In this document: positions 55,241 to 64,000 of the stretch, piece after piece
Numbering within the stretch: the first letter of the stretch is position 1
Layout: every line of letters starts with the position of its first letter
NCBI RefSeq assembly: GCF_900105455.1
Contig: NZ_FNSF01000002.1
Span: 551,501-615,500, forward strand
Direction of reading: 5' to 3'
DNA length: 64,000 nucleotides
DNA from: Tenacibaculum sp. MAR_2009_124
GTDB lineage: Bacteria; Bacteroidota; Bacteroidia; Flavobacteriales; Flavobacteriaceae
Notes under the pieces: model-generated
What the model saw: the letters and a program-made list of their open reading frames with translations, nothing else
What the model was told of the DNA's origin: nothing
Databases searched by the model: none
Made by a program: the position numbers and the translations under genes

Positions 55241-55900
55241 TTAAATTATAACACCATCTTTCATAACTAACTTTCTGTCTGCCATCGTCGCTAATTCGTT
55301 ATTATGTGTAACAATTACAAATGTTTGTCCAAATGAATCTCTTAGTTTAAAAAAAAGTTCGTGCAGGTTTTCGGCAGAGCTAGAGTCAAGGTTACCGCTA
55401 GGTTCATCAGCAAGAATAACAGCAGGATCATTGATAAGCGCTCGAGCAACCGCTACTCTTTGTTGTTCTCCTCCTGATAATTCATTCGGTTTATGATTTT
55501 CCCTATGAGACAAACCTAAAAAATTCAATAGTTCTTTTGCCTTTTTTTCAGTTTCTGCTTTTCCTTTTTTTGCAATAAAAGCAGGAATGCAAACATTTTC
55601 AAGAGCTGTGAACTCGGGAAGTAGCTGGTGAAATTGAAAAATGAAGCCAATGTGTTTATTTCTAAATAATGAGATTTCCTTATCTTTTAGGTTTTTTACT
55701 GATTTTTCATTTATTGTTAGAGAAAAATCTTTTTGATCATCAGGCGAATCAAGAGTACCTAAAATTTGAAGTAGTGTCGTTTTTCCAGCTCCTGAGGGAC
55801 CAACAATTGCAATGACTTCCCCTTTTTCAATATGCAGATTTACTCCTTTTAAAATCTCTACACTATCGTAACTTTTATGAATGTTTTCAGCACTGATCAT
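55241..55900 (-). CDS. LolD-like ABC transporter ATPase
   Basis: A 219-residue ABC ATPase. The Walker [13 protein letters not shown]-loop [16 protein letters not shown], signature [15 protein letters not shown], Walker [13 protein letters not shown] and the H-loop VTHN are all present. The LolD/MacB-type profile fits lipoprotein release or similar export. No membrane subunit gene lies beside it, so the partner is elsewhere. Confidence 0.9.
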   Translation of the reverse strand: MISAENIHKSYDSVEILKGVNLHIEKGEVIAIVGPSGAGKTTLLQILGTLDSPDDQKDFSLTINEKSVKNLKDKEISLFRNKHIGFIFQFHQLLPEFTALENVCIPAFIAKKGKAETEKKAKELLNFLGLSHRENHKPNELSGGEQQRVAVARALINDPAVILADEPSGNLDSSSAENLHELFFKLRDSFGQTFVIVTHNNELATMADRKLVMKDGVII

Positions 55901-55992
55901 AACAAAAATCTTATAAGACGAATGTATAAAAAAGAAAGGAGATATAGTCTATCATCAGCGTATATCTCCTTTAATAATTTCTTTAAATAATT

Positions 55993-58479
55993 TTACAATA
56001 TATTTTTTAGGTTGTTATAATCTATAAAGTAAACAAGTCTGAGTGAAAAAGTATGTTGCATGTCTTGTTCAAATAATCTGCTTAAATTATCGGCAAACCC
56101 AATATCCGCTGGAGCGAAATTATCACTTGGGTTAATTGAATTTCTGTAAAAAGCAATTAACTGACTACCAGGGGCAAATTGCCAAACATAGTTTAAATCA
56201 ATATTCCAGCTATTAAAATTACGGTTATGGTCTTCATTATAAATACTGGTAACTAGGTTTCCGTTGGTTTCATCTAAGCTATAAAAATTATTATTATAAT
56301 AAGGAACCTTACTCCAATTATGCCTAAAACTTAGAGATAAAGAAGAAAGTGCACTAAAACTATATTTTCCCGTAAGTGTATTATTGTATGTTGTCCAGTC
56401 TCTTTCTCCGAAAATAATATCATCTTTTATAGATGTGTATTGAGGGTTGTCATCAACATAACTCTCACTGATTTTTCTGACATAACCTTGATCTCTATTA
56501 GTTTGGCTGTATCTAAAGCCATATACTAATGAGAAACGATTATTAAAGCGATATCTTGGTGCAAATCGGAATCCGTATCCTTCTTTAGGATTGTCTCTAA
56601 AGAAATTGTAAAACCAATTATAGTCGACTGCAAACTTTTTTCTGTAGTCAGTCGATCCCCAGTGATTAATATTGATTCTTTGTGGGGCTTTGAAGTAAAT
56701 TCCACTTAGAGTGCCTTGTCTTGGCTCAAAGAAGTCTTTTCTTTCGGTGCTAAAATTTAAGTTTCCTCCGAAACCAAATCTTTTTTTGGTTTGAGACCAA
56801 AAGGATAATCCTCCATTAGCGCCAACATAGGTTCCTGGATTGTGTAAAAAGTTTACATTATAATAGAAGTTTACACCATAGTTATTAAAAATTCCTTTGG
56901 GTTGTAATAATCGATAGCCTAAAAAACCATAAATTCTTTGTCGATTATTTCTAAAAAATATACCGAAGTCATTTGGGTCGAAGTCTTTATTTTCAAAATT
57001 ATATCCTATTTCTCCTCTCCAATTCCCAGCATGTTTACCAATACTTGTATCAAAAGTATAACCTGCACTTGGCTTTGTGTCGTCATCGGAGAGATGACTC
57101 ATGCGAAATGAACCATCAATATTATAGGTACTTTTCTTATCTTCAATGTGCCATAAAACTCCTGATGTATTTGCATCTCTAAATTCACCAACTCGAGTTA
57201 CATTTGTGTTTATTAATGTTACTGAAGAGTTTTGATTGAATTGTTGATCCAATACAATAATATTATAATTTGAAAATGGATTTGTTACCAGAGTTCTGGT
57301 TTCATTCGTAACTTTATTTTTGACTGTAGCTTCTGTTTTGTCAGTAATGGCATTAAAAAAACCGATACCAAGTCCTTTTTTGGTTCGCCCAGATATTTTT
57401 ACAGCGTTCAGCATGTCAACCTTGTTAGGAGAATCAATGATTTCTTCATCATCGGTTATTTGATCCTTAACTTTGAATTGATCTATAGGACTACCTCCAA
57501 TTCTCCTTGAATAGAATAAACCTCCTTTCGTAAAAAGTTCTGTCCCTTCTGTGAAAAATTGACGTTGTTCAGTGAATTGTTGCTCAAAAGGACCAAGATT
57601 TAAAACAACATTGTCAAAGGCAGCTTGCCCGAAATCAGGTATAAGAGTTGCATCTAATGTGAAGTTTTCGGTAATACCATATTTAATATCCATTCCTACG
57701 CTCCAATCAAAACTATTTTCGCTTTTGTTACTTATCACTGTAGAAGACGCGTAAGGATACAATGTTAAACGGGTAGGTGGTTTTATATCTTTTAAATTTT
57801 CAAGAAGGCCATCATATTGAGTCCATCTCCCAACTTGATTATCCACATGGTTCCAAGTAAATTGGGCATTTAAGTTTTGAACTCGTCTGTGAAAGTTAAT
57901 TCCCCAAGACTGAACTGGTTCATTAGCAAACCTAAGTGCTCTATATGGAATTTTCATTTCAACAATCCATGCATTTTCGGTAAAGCGAACACTACTGTCC
58001 CAAACAGCACTCCAATTAAAGTCTTCATTTCCGTTCGAAACTTTTGCATCCGCCTGCACTCCTGAACTAGTTACAATAAATTGAAAAGGATTTTGACCGT
58101 CATCATTTGGGTTAATAGTCATCAAGAAGAAATCGGCATTTCCAATATTATCTCTATTTGTAAACTCTGCAGGAATTTTACTTGGATCGGGAGCTTCCAT
58201 TTCAGCACTAACATAAATTGCTTTATCGTCATAGACGAGTTTTACCTTAGTTTTGTGAGTATTAGGTTCGGGCTTACCATTGTCTGGACGCCACATGATA
58301 AAGTCAGAGGCTTTTTCGGCCTTATTCCAGGCATCATCATCGATTTTTCCATCTATTTTCGGAGCTTTAGAAACTCTAATAGCGGAAATTTTTTTCCGAT
58401 CAGCATTTAATGTCTGCGCTTTTGATAGGCGTGGTATAACCAAAAACACTAGCGACAGAAATACAAAATTGTTACGCAT
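55993..58479 (-). CDS. DUF5916 outer-membrane protein with CBM9-like domain
   Basis: An 828-residue exported protein (signal ending at KAQT). Residues about 25-220 resemble a family 9 carbohydrate-binding-like domain (APKIDGKIDDDAWNKAEKASDF, WSAVWDSSVRFTENAWIVEMKIPYRALRF). The rest is a DUF5916 beta-barrel, with the family stretch LIPDFGQ...EQRQFFTEG and a C-terminal barrel rich in aromatic residues. Function is unknown. It is alone, divergent from sucC. Confidence 0.85.
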   Translation of the reverse strand: MRNNFVFLSLVFLVIPRLSKAQTLNADRKKISAIRVSKAPKIDGKIDDDAWNKAEKASDFIMWRPDNGKPEPNTHKTKVKLVYDDKAIYVSAEMEAPDPSKIPAEFTNRDNIGNADFFLMTINPNDDGQNPFQFIVTSSGVQADAKVSNGNEDFNWSAVWDSSVRFTENAWIVEMKIPYRALRFANEPVQSWGINFHRRVQNLNAQFTWNHVDNQVGRWTQYDGLLENLKDIKPPTRLTLYPYASSTVISNKSENSFDWSVGMDIKYGITENFTLDATLIPDFGQAAFDNVVLNLGPFEQQFTEQRQFFTEGTELFTKGGLFYSRRIGGSPIDQFKVKDQITDDEEIIDSPNKVDMLNAVKISGRTKKGLGIGFFNAITDKTEATVKNKVTNETRTLVTNPFSNYNIIVLDQQFNQNSSVTLINTNVTRVGEFRDANTSGVLWHIEDKKSTYNIDGSFRMSHLSDDDTKPSAGYTFDTSIGKHAGNWRGEIGYNFENKDFDPNDFGIFFRNNRQRIYGFLGYRLLQPKGIFNNYGVNFYYNVNFLHNPGTYVGANGGLSFWSQTKKRFGFGGNLNFSTERKDFFEPRQGTLSGIYFKAPQRININHWGSTDYRKKFAVDYNWFYNFFRDNPKEGYGFRFAPRYRFNNRFSLVYGFRYSQTNRDQGYVRKISESYVDDNPQYTSIKDDIIFGERDWTTYNNTLTGKYSFSALSSLSLSFRHNWSKVPYYNNNFYSLDETNGNLVTSIYNEDHNRNFNSWNIDLNYVWQFAPGSQLIAFYRNSINPSDNFAPADIGFADNLSRLFEQDMQHTFSLRLVYFIDYNNLKNIL

Positions 58480-58692
58480 AGTTGATTGAATGTAGTGAAA
58501 TGCTAAATTATTTATGAATTCCTCAATGGATTCATAAAATGTTGTTAATTACTGTAAAGACACGTTAAAAATTGCATCGTTACGATTAAAGTGTTAAAAA
58601 AATGTGAAAAAATAAAACACTGAACAGAATATTAATTGTTATAAATCCAGTAAAATAAACTGTAATTTATGATGTTTTACAAATTGAATTTG

Positions 58693-58700
58693 TATTTTTG
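58693..58700 (+). promoter_or_regulatory. Putative -7 element of sucC
   Basis: TATTTTTG matches TAnnTTTG 26 bases before the sucC ATG. The -33 position does not show a clear TTG. Confidence 0.45.
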
Positions 58701-58726
58701 TTCGACTTTAAAAACATTCTTATCTA

Positions 58727-59929
58727 ATGAACTTACACGAATATCAAGGTAAAGAAATTTTAAGCAGTTTTGGCGTTCGTACGCAACGCGGAATTGTAGT
58801 AAATACTCCAGAAGAAGCTGTTGAAGCAGCAAAGAAACTGACTGAAGAAACAGGAACTGGTTGGCATGTAATAAAAGCTCAAATTCACGCCGGTGGACGT
58901 GGAAAAGGAGGTGGAGTGAAGTTAGCAAAGAACTTAGATGAGGTAAATAGTATTTCTAATGATATTTTAGGAATGATGTTGATTACTCCTCAAACTTCAG
59001 CAGAAGGAAAATTGGTAAATCAAGTTTTAATTGCTGAGGATGTTTATTATCCTGGTGATAGTGAACCTAATGAGTTTTATATGTCGGTTTTATTAAACCG
59101 TGCTTCAGGTAAGAATATGATTATGTATTCTACAGAAGGAGGTATGGATATTGAAGCGGTAGCAGAAGAAACTCCACACTTAATATTTACAGAGGAAGTT
59201 GATCCAACAACTGGATTATTGCCTTTCCAAGCTCGTAAGATTGCCTTTAATTTAGGATTATCGGGAGCTGCATTTAAGGATATGACTAAATTTGTAACAG
59301 CTTTATACACTGCTTACGTAAAATCAGATTCTTCTTTATTCGAAATTAACCCAGTATTAAAAACATCTGATGATAAAATTTTAGCAGTTGATGCTAAAGT
59401 TTCTTTAGATGAAAATGCTTTGTATCGTCATAAAGATTATGCTGAAATGCGTGATTTACGTGAGGAAAATCCAATTGAAGTGGAAGCAAAAGCTGCTGGA
59501 TTAAACTACGTTGATTTAGACGGAAATGTTGGATGTATGGTAAACGGTGCTGGTTTAGCAATGGGTACTATGGATTTAATTAAGCAAGCAGGAGGAGAGC
59601 CAGCTAACTTTTTAGATGTAGGAGGTACTGCAGATGCTCAACGTGTTGAAACTGCATTTGGTATTATTCTAAAAGACCCTAATGTAAAAGCTATTTTAGT
59701 AAACATTTTTGGTGGTATTGTGCGTTGTGATCGCGTTGCCCAAGGTGTTGTTGATGCTTACAAAAGCATGGGAGATAAAATAAACGTGCCAATTATTTGT
59801 CGTTTACAAGGAACGAATGCAAAAGAAGCAAAAGAATTAATAGATAACAGTGGAATGGAAATTATCTCAGCAACTGAGTTCCAAGAAGCTGCTGATAAAG
59901 TACAAGAAGTACTTCAAGTAAAGGCTTAA
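58727..59929 (+). CDS. sucC: Succinyl-CoA synthetase beta subunit
   Basis: A 400-residue subunit of succinyl-CoA synthetase in the TCA cycle. The ATP-grasp domain (about 1-240) begins MNLHEYQGKEILSSFGV and includes KAQIHAGGRGKGGGVKLAK and LFEINPVLKT. The CoA-ligase domain has FLDVGGTADAQRV and VNIFGGIVRCDRVAQGV. sucD is not adjacent. The gene ends at a strong bidirectional terminator followed by the insertion sequence. Confidence 0.97.
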   Translation: MNLHEYQGKEILSSFGVRTQRGIVVNTPEEAVEAAKKLTEETGTGWHVIKAQIHAGGRGKGGGVKLAKNLDEVNSISNDILGMMLITPQTSAEGKLVNQVLIAEDVYYPGDSEPNEFYMSVLLNRASGKNMIMYSTEGGMDIEAVAEETPHLIFTEEVDPTTGLLPFQARKIAFNLGLSGAAFKDMTKFVTALYTAYVKSDSSLFEINPVLKTSDDKILAVDAKVSLDENALYRHKDYAEMRDLREENPIEVEAKAAGLNYVDLDGNVGCMVNGAGLAMGTMDLIKQAGGEPANFLDVGGTADAQRVETAFGIILKDPNVKAILVNIFGGIVRCDRVAQGVVDAYKSMGDKINVPIICRLQGTNAKEAKELIDNSGMEIISATEFQEAADKVQEVLQVKA

Positions 59930-59961
59930 TTGCCGCAATTAATTCTTAGTTAGATAAATAG

Positions 59962-59992
59962 AATCCCCTCATTGTAAAATGAGGGGATTTGT
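59962..59992. terminator. Terminator after sucC
   Basis: AATCCCCTCATT (59962-59973) pairs perfectly with AATGAGGGGATT (59978-59989). The T-rich flank serves the sucC transcript. Confidence 0.85.
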
Positions 59993-60001
59993 GTTTTAAT
60001 C

Positions 60002-60007
60002 GATATA
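60002..60007. repeat. Target-site duplication, left copy (GATATA)
   Basis: GATATA directly precedes the IS left end and is repeated at 61653-61658 directly after the right end. Confidence 0.7.
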
Positions 60008-60047
60008 GGCACTTTCAGAAAACAGTCTATTTTTTAAAATACATTGA

Positions 60048-60086
60048 AAATAGAGGATAAAATTATATAAATTCTATCCTCTATTT
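60048..60086. repeat. Inverted repeat downstream of the transposase
   Basis: AAATAGAGGATA (60048-60059) pairs perfectly with TATCCTCTATTT (60075-60086). It lies between the transposase stop and the left IS end and may terminate transposase transcripts or shield the element. Confidence 0.55.
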
Positions 60087-60175
60087 CTGTTTAAAAGAGG
60101 TTTTATTGATTGAATCTCCTAAAAACGTACCTACAAGACGTAGCTCTCCCATGAAAAAAATACTAAGATTTTATT

Positions 60176-61532
60176 TTAGGCTATTTGTTGGTCTGTTTGA
60201 GCTATTTTTCTTCGACCAATTTCTAATGCATTTCCTGTGTGTATACCAAAGAATATCCATAGAATTTCATTCTTTTTTGTTTTGGCTTTTATTTTCCGTA
60301 GGTGATAATGTTCTTTATCCTTACCAAAAGAGCCTTCTAATCTTGTTGCTCTTTCTTTAGCAATGATAGCCCTAAGTTGCTTTTTCTCTTTATGATTTTT
60401 AGGTTTTCTACCCTTGGGGATAAAGTCTGTCTGTATGGTTTTTGAGCTACTATATGTTCTGTTTTTATTGGTAGCATAAATTTTATCTCCACCGGCTACT
60501 TTTACCTTTTTTCGAGTTAACCCTTGCGCTTTTTGAACTGTTTGTATAAAACGGTTTCCTTCGTGAAACGCATTAAAATTAATATGTTCTATAAAGCTAA
60601 TTCCATCAATTTGAACTTTGTTAACTTTTGCTCCAAACTCAACAGGCTTTACTTCTTTTCCGCGAACAATAGGACGGATATAATCCTTATGAATACTTAC
60701 AATTCTATCTTTGATTTTTTCTCCTGTATCAAAATGATCTTTTTGTTGTTTGTAAATTCTTTGGATTGTGTCGATTCGCTTATAATACAAGGGCTTAAAC
60801 TCGATATTGTAGGCCTTGGATAATTCCTTTTCAAAATCGATAAACTTACTTAATAGCTTCAGTAAAGCTCGGGTTAATGAAGTACGTTTAGACTTGGTTT
60901 TTCTTCGCATTTTACTAAATCCTTGGTAACGTTTTTTCCACTTGTTATATCTACTTCTGATCATCTTAGTTCCTAAGATGGAGCAAGTTTTACGTAATTG
61001 ATTGTACAACCAGTGAACAGATTCCCAAAGTAATTTCTGGATGGTAGGATAACGAACTTCACTTTCGTAACAAGTAGCATCCATTACGATTTGGTCGGTA
61101 CTATCAATATGATTTTTCCAAGAATTAAAAAGAACTTTTTCTACTAAATTAATATCTAGTTTCTCTGCTAATTCACAACGTATTTGACTTATTATTTTAT
61201 AGTTTGTTAAACGTTCAAAACCTAATTCTATATCGCAGAAAAATTGATAGTCTAAATTTGAGTTGAGTTGTTCAATCATTTTCCTATCCGAACAATTGGC
61301 ATAATGCTTTAAAAACATCAAGCCAAGTCTTCCTTTAGGGCTAAAAAGATAGTTACGCCCTTTTTTTTGTTCAGTAATATTTAAAGTAGTAACCAAGTCA
61401 TCCCAATCAATAGCAGAATAGATTTTGCCCAAATCTCCCTCTAAAAAACGTGTGTAATGAGCATCATAATTCTCACTGAGGGGAAAAAATTGAAATGCGG
61501 TGTTGCATTTCAGAAATTCTTCGTATTTTCAT
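60176..61532 (-). pseudogene. DDE transposase, frameshifted at the second codon
   Basis: The continuous frame 60176-61432 starts only at TTG and lacks the N-terminus. Reading further upstream gives a plausible N-terminal extension (YEEFLKCNTAFQFFPLSEN, then GDLGKIYSAIDW) back to 61528, and the ATG at 61530-61532 lies one base out of frame. Removing one A of the four-A run (61526-61529) makes ATG AAA TAC GAA in frame and gives a 451-residue protein. The DDE residues are probably in VMDATCYESEVRYP, VKVAGGDKIYA and ERATRLEGSFGKD. The gene is either inactivated or rescued by slippage or the TTG start. Confidence 0.75.
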
Positions 61533-61652
61533 AATTACACAAATGGAAACCCCGTTTTTTACCTTTTTTGGTGATTTTCGGGGTTTATTATGAATATAAG
61601 ATACAACAAAACCCTCGTAAAAACAAGGGTTTAGCTATTTTATGACAGTGCC

Positions 61653-61658
61653 GATATA
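61653..61658. repeat. Target-site duplication, right copy (GATATA)
   Basis: GATATA directly follows the IS right end and matches the copy at 60002-60007. It lies 5 bp from the end of the uvrB stop codon. Confidence 0.7.
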
Positions 61659-61663
61659 AATAA

Positions 61664-63655
61664 TTATTTCAAGTTTCTTTTCAATAAATCTATCTCATCC
61701 CTCAACTGCGCAGCAACAATAAAATCAAGAGCTTTGGCAGCTTCTTCCATTTGTTTACGTTTGTTCCTTATGCGTTTTTCAATTTCTTCCTTTGGTAAAT
61801 ATTCTAAGTCTTGTTCTGCCGCTTTTTGTGCTGCATTATCATATTGATATGTAGTAATGGACTTTTTAGATAGTGTGTCGTCTATTTTTTTCTTAATTTG
61901 TGTAGGAGTAATATTGTTTTTGGTATTGTAATTAATTTGCTTTTCTCTTCGACGATTGGTTTCATCAATAGTCAATTGCATACTTTTGGTTACTTTGTCA
62001 GCATACATAATTGCTTTACCATTTACATTTCTTGCAGCTCTACCCACAGTTTGAGTTAGTGAACGATGACTACGAAGGAAGCCTTCTTTGTCGGCATCTA
62101 AAATTGTTACTAAAGAAACTTCTGGAAGGTCAAGTCCTTCACGCAGTAGGTTGACTCCAATTAAAACATCGAACAATCCTTTTCTCAAATCTTGCATGAT
62201 CTCAACTCTTTCTAAAGTGTCTACATCGGAATGTATATAACGACAACGGATTTGAATTCTTGTTAAGTATTTGGCAAGTTCTTCTGCCATTCTTTTAGTT
62301 AGAGTTGTCACTAAAGTTCGTTCGTCTTTTTCTACACGAATCTGAATTTCTTCTATAAGATCGTCTATTTGATTTTGACTTGGTCTTATTTCTATTTCTG
62401 GGTCAAGTAAACCGGTAGGTCGTATAACTTGTTCTACAAACAAGCCTTCCGTTTTTTGTAATTCATAGTCTGCAGGAGTAGCAGAAACGTAAATTACTTG
62501 GTTTTGTAAAACCTCAAATTCTTCAAATTTCAAAGGGCGGTTGTCCATTGCCGCAGGTAATCTGAATCCATATTCCACTAGGTTTTCCTTTCTGCTTCGG
62601 TCACCTCCATACATGGCATGAACTTGTGGTACAGTAACATGACTTTCATCAATAACCATAATGTAGTCTTCAGGGAAATAATCTAATAAGCAGAAGGGTC
62701 TAGTTCCTGCCTCTCGACCATCTAAATAGCGAGAATAGTTTTCAATACCAGAGCAATACCCCAATTCTCGAATCATTTCCAAGTCAAATTCAGTTCGTTC
62801 TTTAAGACGCTTGGCTTCAAGATGCTTTCCTATTTCTTTAAAATAATCAAATTGCTTTACTAAGTCATCTTGAATTTGATGAATTGCATTTTGTAAAACA
62901 TCAGGAGATGTTACAAACAGGTTCGCTGGATAGATATTTAAACTATCCAATCGAGAAATTGTGTCATTACTTTCAATGTCAAAAGTTTCAATTTCTTCAA
63001 TTTCATCACCAAAAAAGTGAATTCGATATCCACTATCACCATAAGAAGGGTAAATTGTAACAACATCACCTTTTACCTTAAAAGTTCCACTTTTAATTTC
63101 TACTTCTGTTCTAGCGTACAAACTAGTAACTAACTGATGTAAGAATTTAGTTCTTGAAATAGGTTGGTCAACTTCAATCGTAATAACATTTTTCTTAAAT
63201 TCTATTGGATTTCCAATACCATATAAACAGGAAACAGAAGCAACAACTAAAACATCTCTTCTCCCAGATAAAAGAGAAGAGGAGGTGCTAATTCTTAACC
63301 TTTCAATTTCATCATTAATAGAAAGATCTTTTTCTATATACGTCCCAGTGACAGGAATATAGGCTTCCGGTTGATAATAATCATAATATGAAACGAAATA
63401 TTCAACTGCATTATTAGGAAAGAATTGTTTGAACTCTGAGTACAACTGCGCTGCTAAAGTTTTATTATGAGCCAATACCAAAGTGGGTCTGTTAACTTCT
63501 GCAATTACATTTGCTACTGAAAAAGTTTTCCCTGATCCAGTAACACCTAGTAGGGTTTGATATTTCTCATCGTTAACAATTCCTTGAGCTAATTGTTTTA
63601 TTGCTTGAGGTTGATCCCCCGTAGGTTTAAAATCAGATTGTAGTTCGAAATTCAT
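61664..63655 (-). CDS. uvrB: UvrB, excinuclease ABC subunit B
   Basis: A 663-residue DNA damage recognition helicase of nucleotide excision repair. Walker A GVTGSGKT is at residues 37-44, and the damage-probing beta-hairpin YYDYYQPEAY at about 90-99. Helicase motifs follow: MVIDESHVTVPQ, SATP, and GVNLLREGLDLPEVSLVTILDADKEGF, QTVGRAARN. The C-terminal UVR domain (about 628-660) contacts UvrC. The insertion sequence begins 11 bp after the stop codon. Confidence 0.97.
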   Translation of the reverse strand: MNFELQSDFKPTGDQPQAIKQLAQGIVNDEKYQTLLGVTGSGKTFSVANVIAEVNRPTLVLAHNKTLAAQLYSEFKQFFPNNAVEYFVSYYDYYQPEAYIPVTGTYIEKDLSINDEIERLRISTSSSLLSGRRDVLVVASVSCLYGIGNPIEFKKNVITIEVDQPISRTKFLHQLVTSLYARTEVEIKSGTFKVKGDVVTIYPSYGDSGYRIHFFGDEIEEIETFDIESNDTISRLDSLNIYPANLFVTSPDVLQNAIHQIQDDLVKQFDYFKEIGKHLEAKRLKERTEFDLEMIRELGYCSGIENYSRYLDGREAGTRPFCLLDYFPEDYIMVIDESHVTVPQVHAMYGGDRSRKENLVEYGFRLPAAMDNRPLKFEEFEVLQNQVIYVSATPADYELQKTEGLFVEQVIRPTGLLDPEIEIRPSQNQIDDLIEEIQIRVEKDERTLVTTLTKRMAEELAKYLTRIQIRCRYIHSDVDTLERVEIMQDLRKGLFDVLIGVNLLREGLDLPEVSLVTILDADKEGFLRSHRSLTQTVGRAARNVNGKAIMYADKVTKSMQLTIDETNRRREKQINYNTKNNITPTQIKKKIDDTLSKKSITTYQYDNAAQKAAEQDLEYLPKEEIEKRIRNKRKQMEEAAKALDFIVAAQLRDEIDLLKRNLK

Positions 63656-63661
63656 ATAACA

Positions 63662-63705
63662 AAAATACGGATAGTTTTACTTCAAAACTATCCGTATTTT
63701 TTAAA
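63662..63705 (-). terminator. Perfect 17-bp hairpin between uvrB and the upstream T9SS gene
   Basis: AAAATACGGATAGTTTT (63662-63678) pairs perfectly with AAAACTATCCGTATTTT (63684-63700) around a five-base loop. It lies in the 64-bp gap and ends the upstream transcript. The sequence CAAAAATA at 63660-63667, read on the minus strand TATTTTTG, also matches the -7 consensus just before uvrB. Confidence 0.75.
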
Positions 63706-63719
63706 CTTTTTATTAGAGT

Positions 63720-64000
63720 TTACTTTCTTAGTAAAGAGAAATGACCATTATGGAAATAGTCTTTTCCTTTTTTATCAGTTAAGTGAATCTTAAACCAATA
63801 ATCTCCTGAGGAAAGTGTGTTCCCGTTGAAGGTACCATCCCAACCGTCACCATCAACAGGTATGGTGGCAACTGGCTTTCCGTATCTATCGAATATATAA
63901 ATATTACTAGTTGGATAAAAGCTAGAATTAGCACCCTTTACTTTCCAAGTATCATTGTAGCCATCATTATTTGGTGTCAAGAACTTTGGATATTGAATAA
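63720..64000 (-). CDS. T9SS type B sorting-domain protein, truncated by window edge
   Basis: Only the C-terminal about 93 residues are visible, and the frame stays open to the window end. The tail has the type B (gliding-motility-associated) sorting domain: YPKFLTPNNDGYNDTWKV, IYIFDRYGKPV, GWDGTFNGNTLSSGDYWFKI and a terminal FHNGHFSLLRK. This marks a protein secreted by the type IX system. The function of the rest cannot be seen. A perfect hairpin terminator follows. Confidence 0.85.
   Translation of the reverse strand, partial: IQYPKFLTPNNDGYNDTWKVKGANSSFYPTSNIYIFDRYGKPVATIPVDGDGWDGTFNGNTLSSGDYWFKIHLTDKKGKDYFHNGHFSLLRK

Larger units (their letters stand above)
60008..61652 (-). mobile_element. 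Insertion sequence (IS1182/IS5-like DDE element), 1645 bp
   Basis: The left end GGCACTTTCAGAAAACAG (60008-60025) and the right end, read on the other strand, GGCACTGTCATAAAATAG (61635-61652) form imperfect terminal inverted repeats with 15 of 18 matches. The flanking GATATA (60002-60007 and 61653-61658) is a 6-bp target-site duplication. Inside lie the frameshifted transposase gene (60176-61532), a downstream hairpin (60048-60086), and two terminator-like hairpins (61547-61586 and 61609-61632) that would block readthrough from uvrB. The family call rests on the DDE transposase, not on a database. Confidence 0.85.

Noticed and set aside
58081..58410. 109-residue plus-strand frame inside the DUF5916 gene
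   Set aside because: It is antisense to a conserved CBM9-like domain and has no start context or homology pattern of its own.
60106..60360. 84-residue plus-strand frame near the IS left end
   Set aside because: It overlaps the transposase C-terminus in antisense and does not resemble an IS accessory protein.
1..64000. tRNA genes, rRNA, CRISPR arrays, prophage or integrase
   Set aside because: None was visible on reading both strands; a tRNAscan or CRISPR search would be needed to exclude them formally.

Overview
The window reads as a chromosomal segment of a Bacteroidetes bacterium, almost certainly a marine-type member of the Flavobacteriaceae. The evidence is low GC, TAnnTTTG-type -7 promoter elements, few Shine-Dalgarno sequences, CarboxypepD_reg-like TonB receptors, type IX secretion (T9SS) sorting domains of both type A and type B, and the ribosomal set rpmB-rpmG-DUF4295 (bL38) followed by ftsY. 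I see no tRNA, rRNA, CRISPR array or prophage. One insertion sequence is present.

Left part (1-23.7 kb): a partial CPBP protease and a T9SS-exported C10 (streptopain-type) protease lie opposite a TonB receptor plus bleomycin-hydrolase-like C1 peptidase pair. Then follow a DUF389 membrane protein, a small XRE-type regulator, an unrecognised lipoprotein/membrane-protein cluster, an OmpA-type protein, a pdxH-SixA-Ppx operon, and a second TonB receptor with DUF2141 and a TPR-like periplasmic protein behind a good promoter. A run of small minus-strand genes comes next (DUF1801, DUF2938, AraC, DinB, GNAT). It ends in an SMI1/KNR4 gene with two tandem paralogues that I do not recognise.

Middle (24-49.4 kb): a TPR/S41-like protein faces a four-gene minus-strand cluster of M1 metallopeptidase, GH109-type glycosidase, sugar nucleotidyltransferase and aminosugar kinase. 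This cluster looks like a route for releasing and salvaging N-acetylhexosamine. Then come an SDR, transaldolase-like FSA, menD, an S1/CvfB-like protein, a catalytically degenerate esterase-fold protein, menB, an FAA hydrolase and cinA. The translation/secretion block rpmB-rpmG-bL38-ftsY, an amidase lipoprotein and rimO follow, then a Crp/Fnr regulator, an outer-membrane DUF6268-like protein, an NmrA-like protein and a Dph6-like ATPase.

Right part (49.3-64 kb): a minus-strand signalling block holds a histidine kinase overlapping a FIST-domain sensor, and a LOV-like PAS protein without the photoactive cysteine next to an S10 carboxypeptidase. Beyond it lie TIGR02757, CPBP and LolD-like ABC genes and a DUF5916 outer-membrane protein. 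sucC and uvrB converge and are now separated by a 1645-bp insertion sequence. The element has imperfect terminal repeats, a 6-bp target duplication and a transposase frameshifted directly after its start codon. The window ends inside a T9SS type-B-sorted protein.
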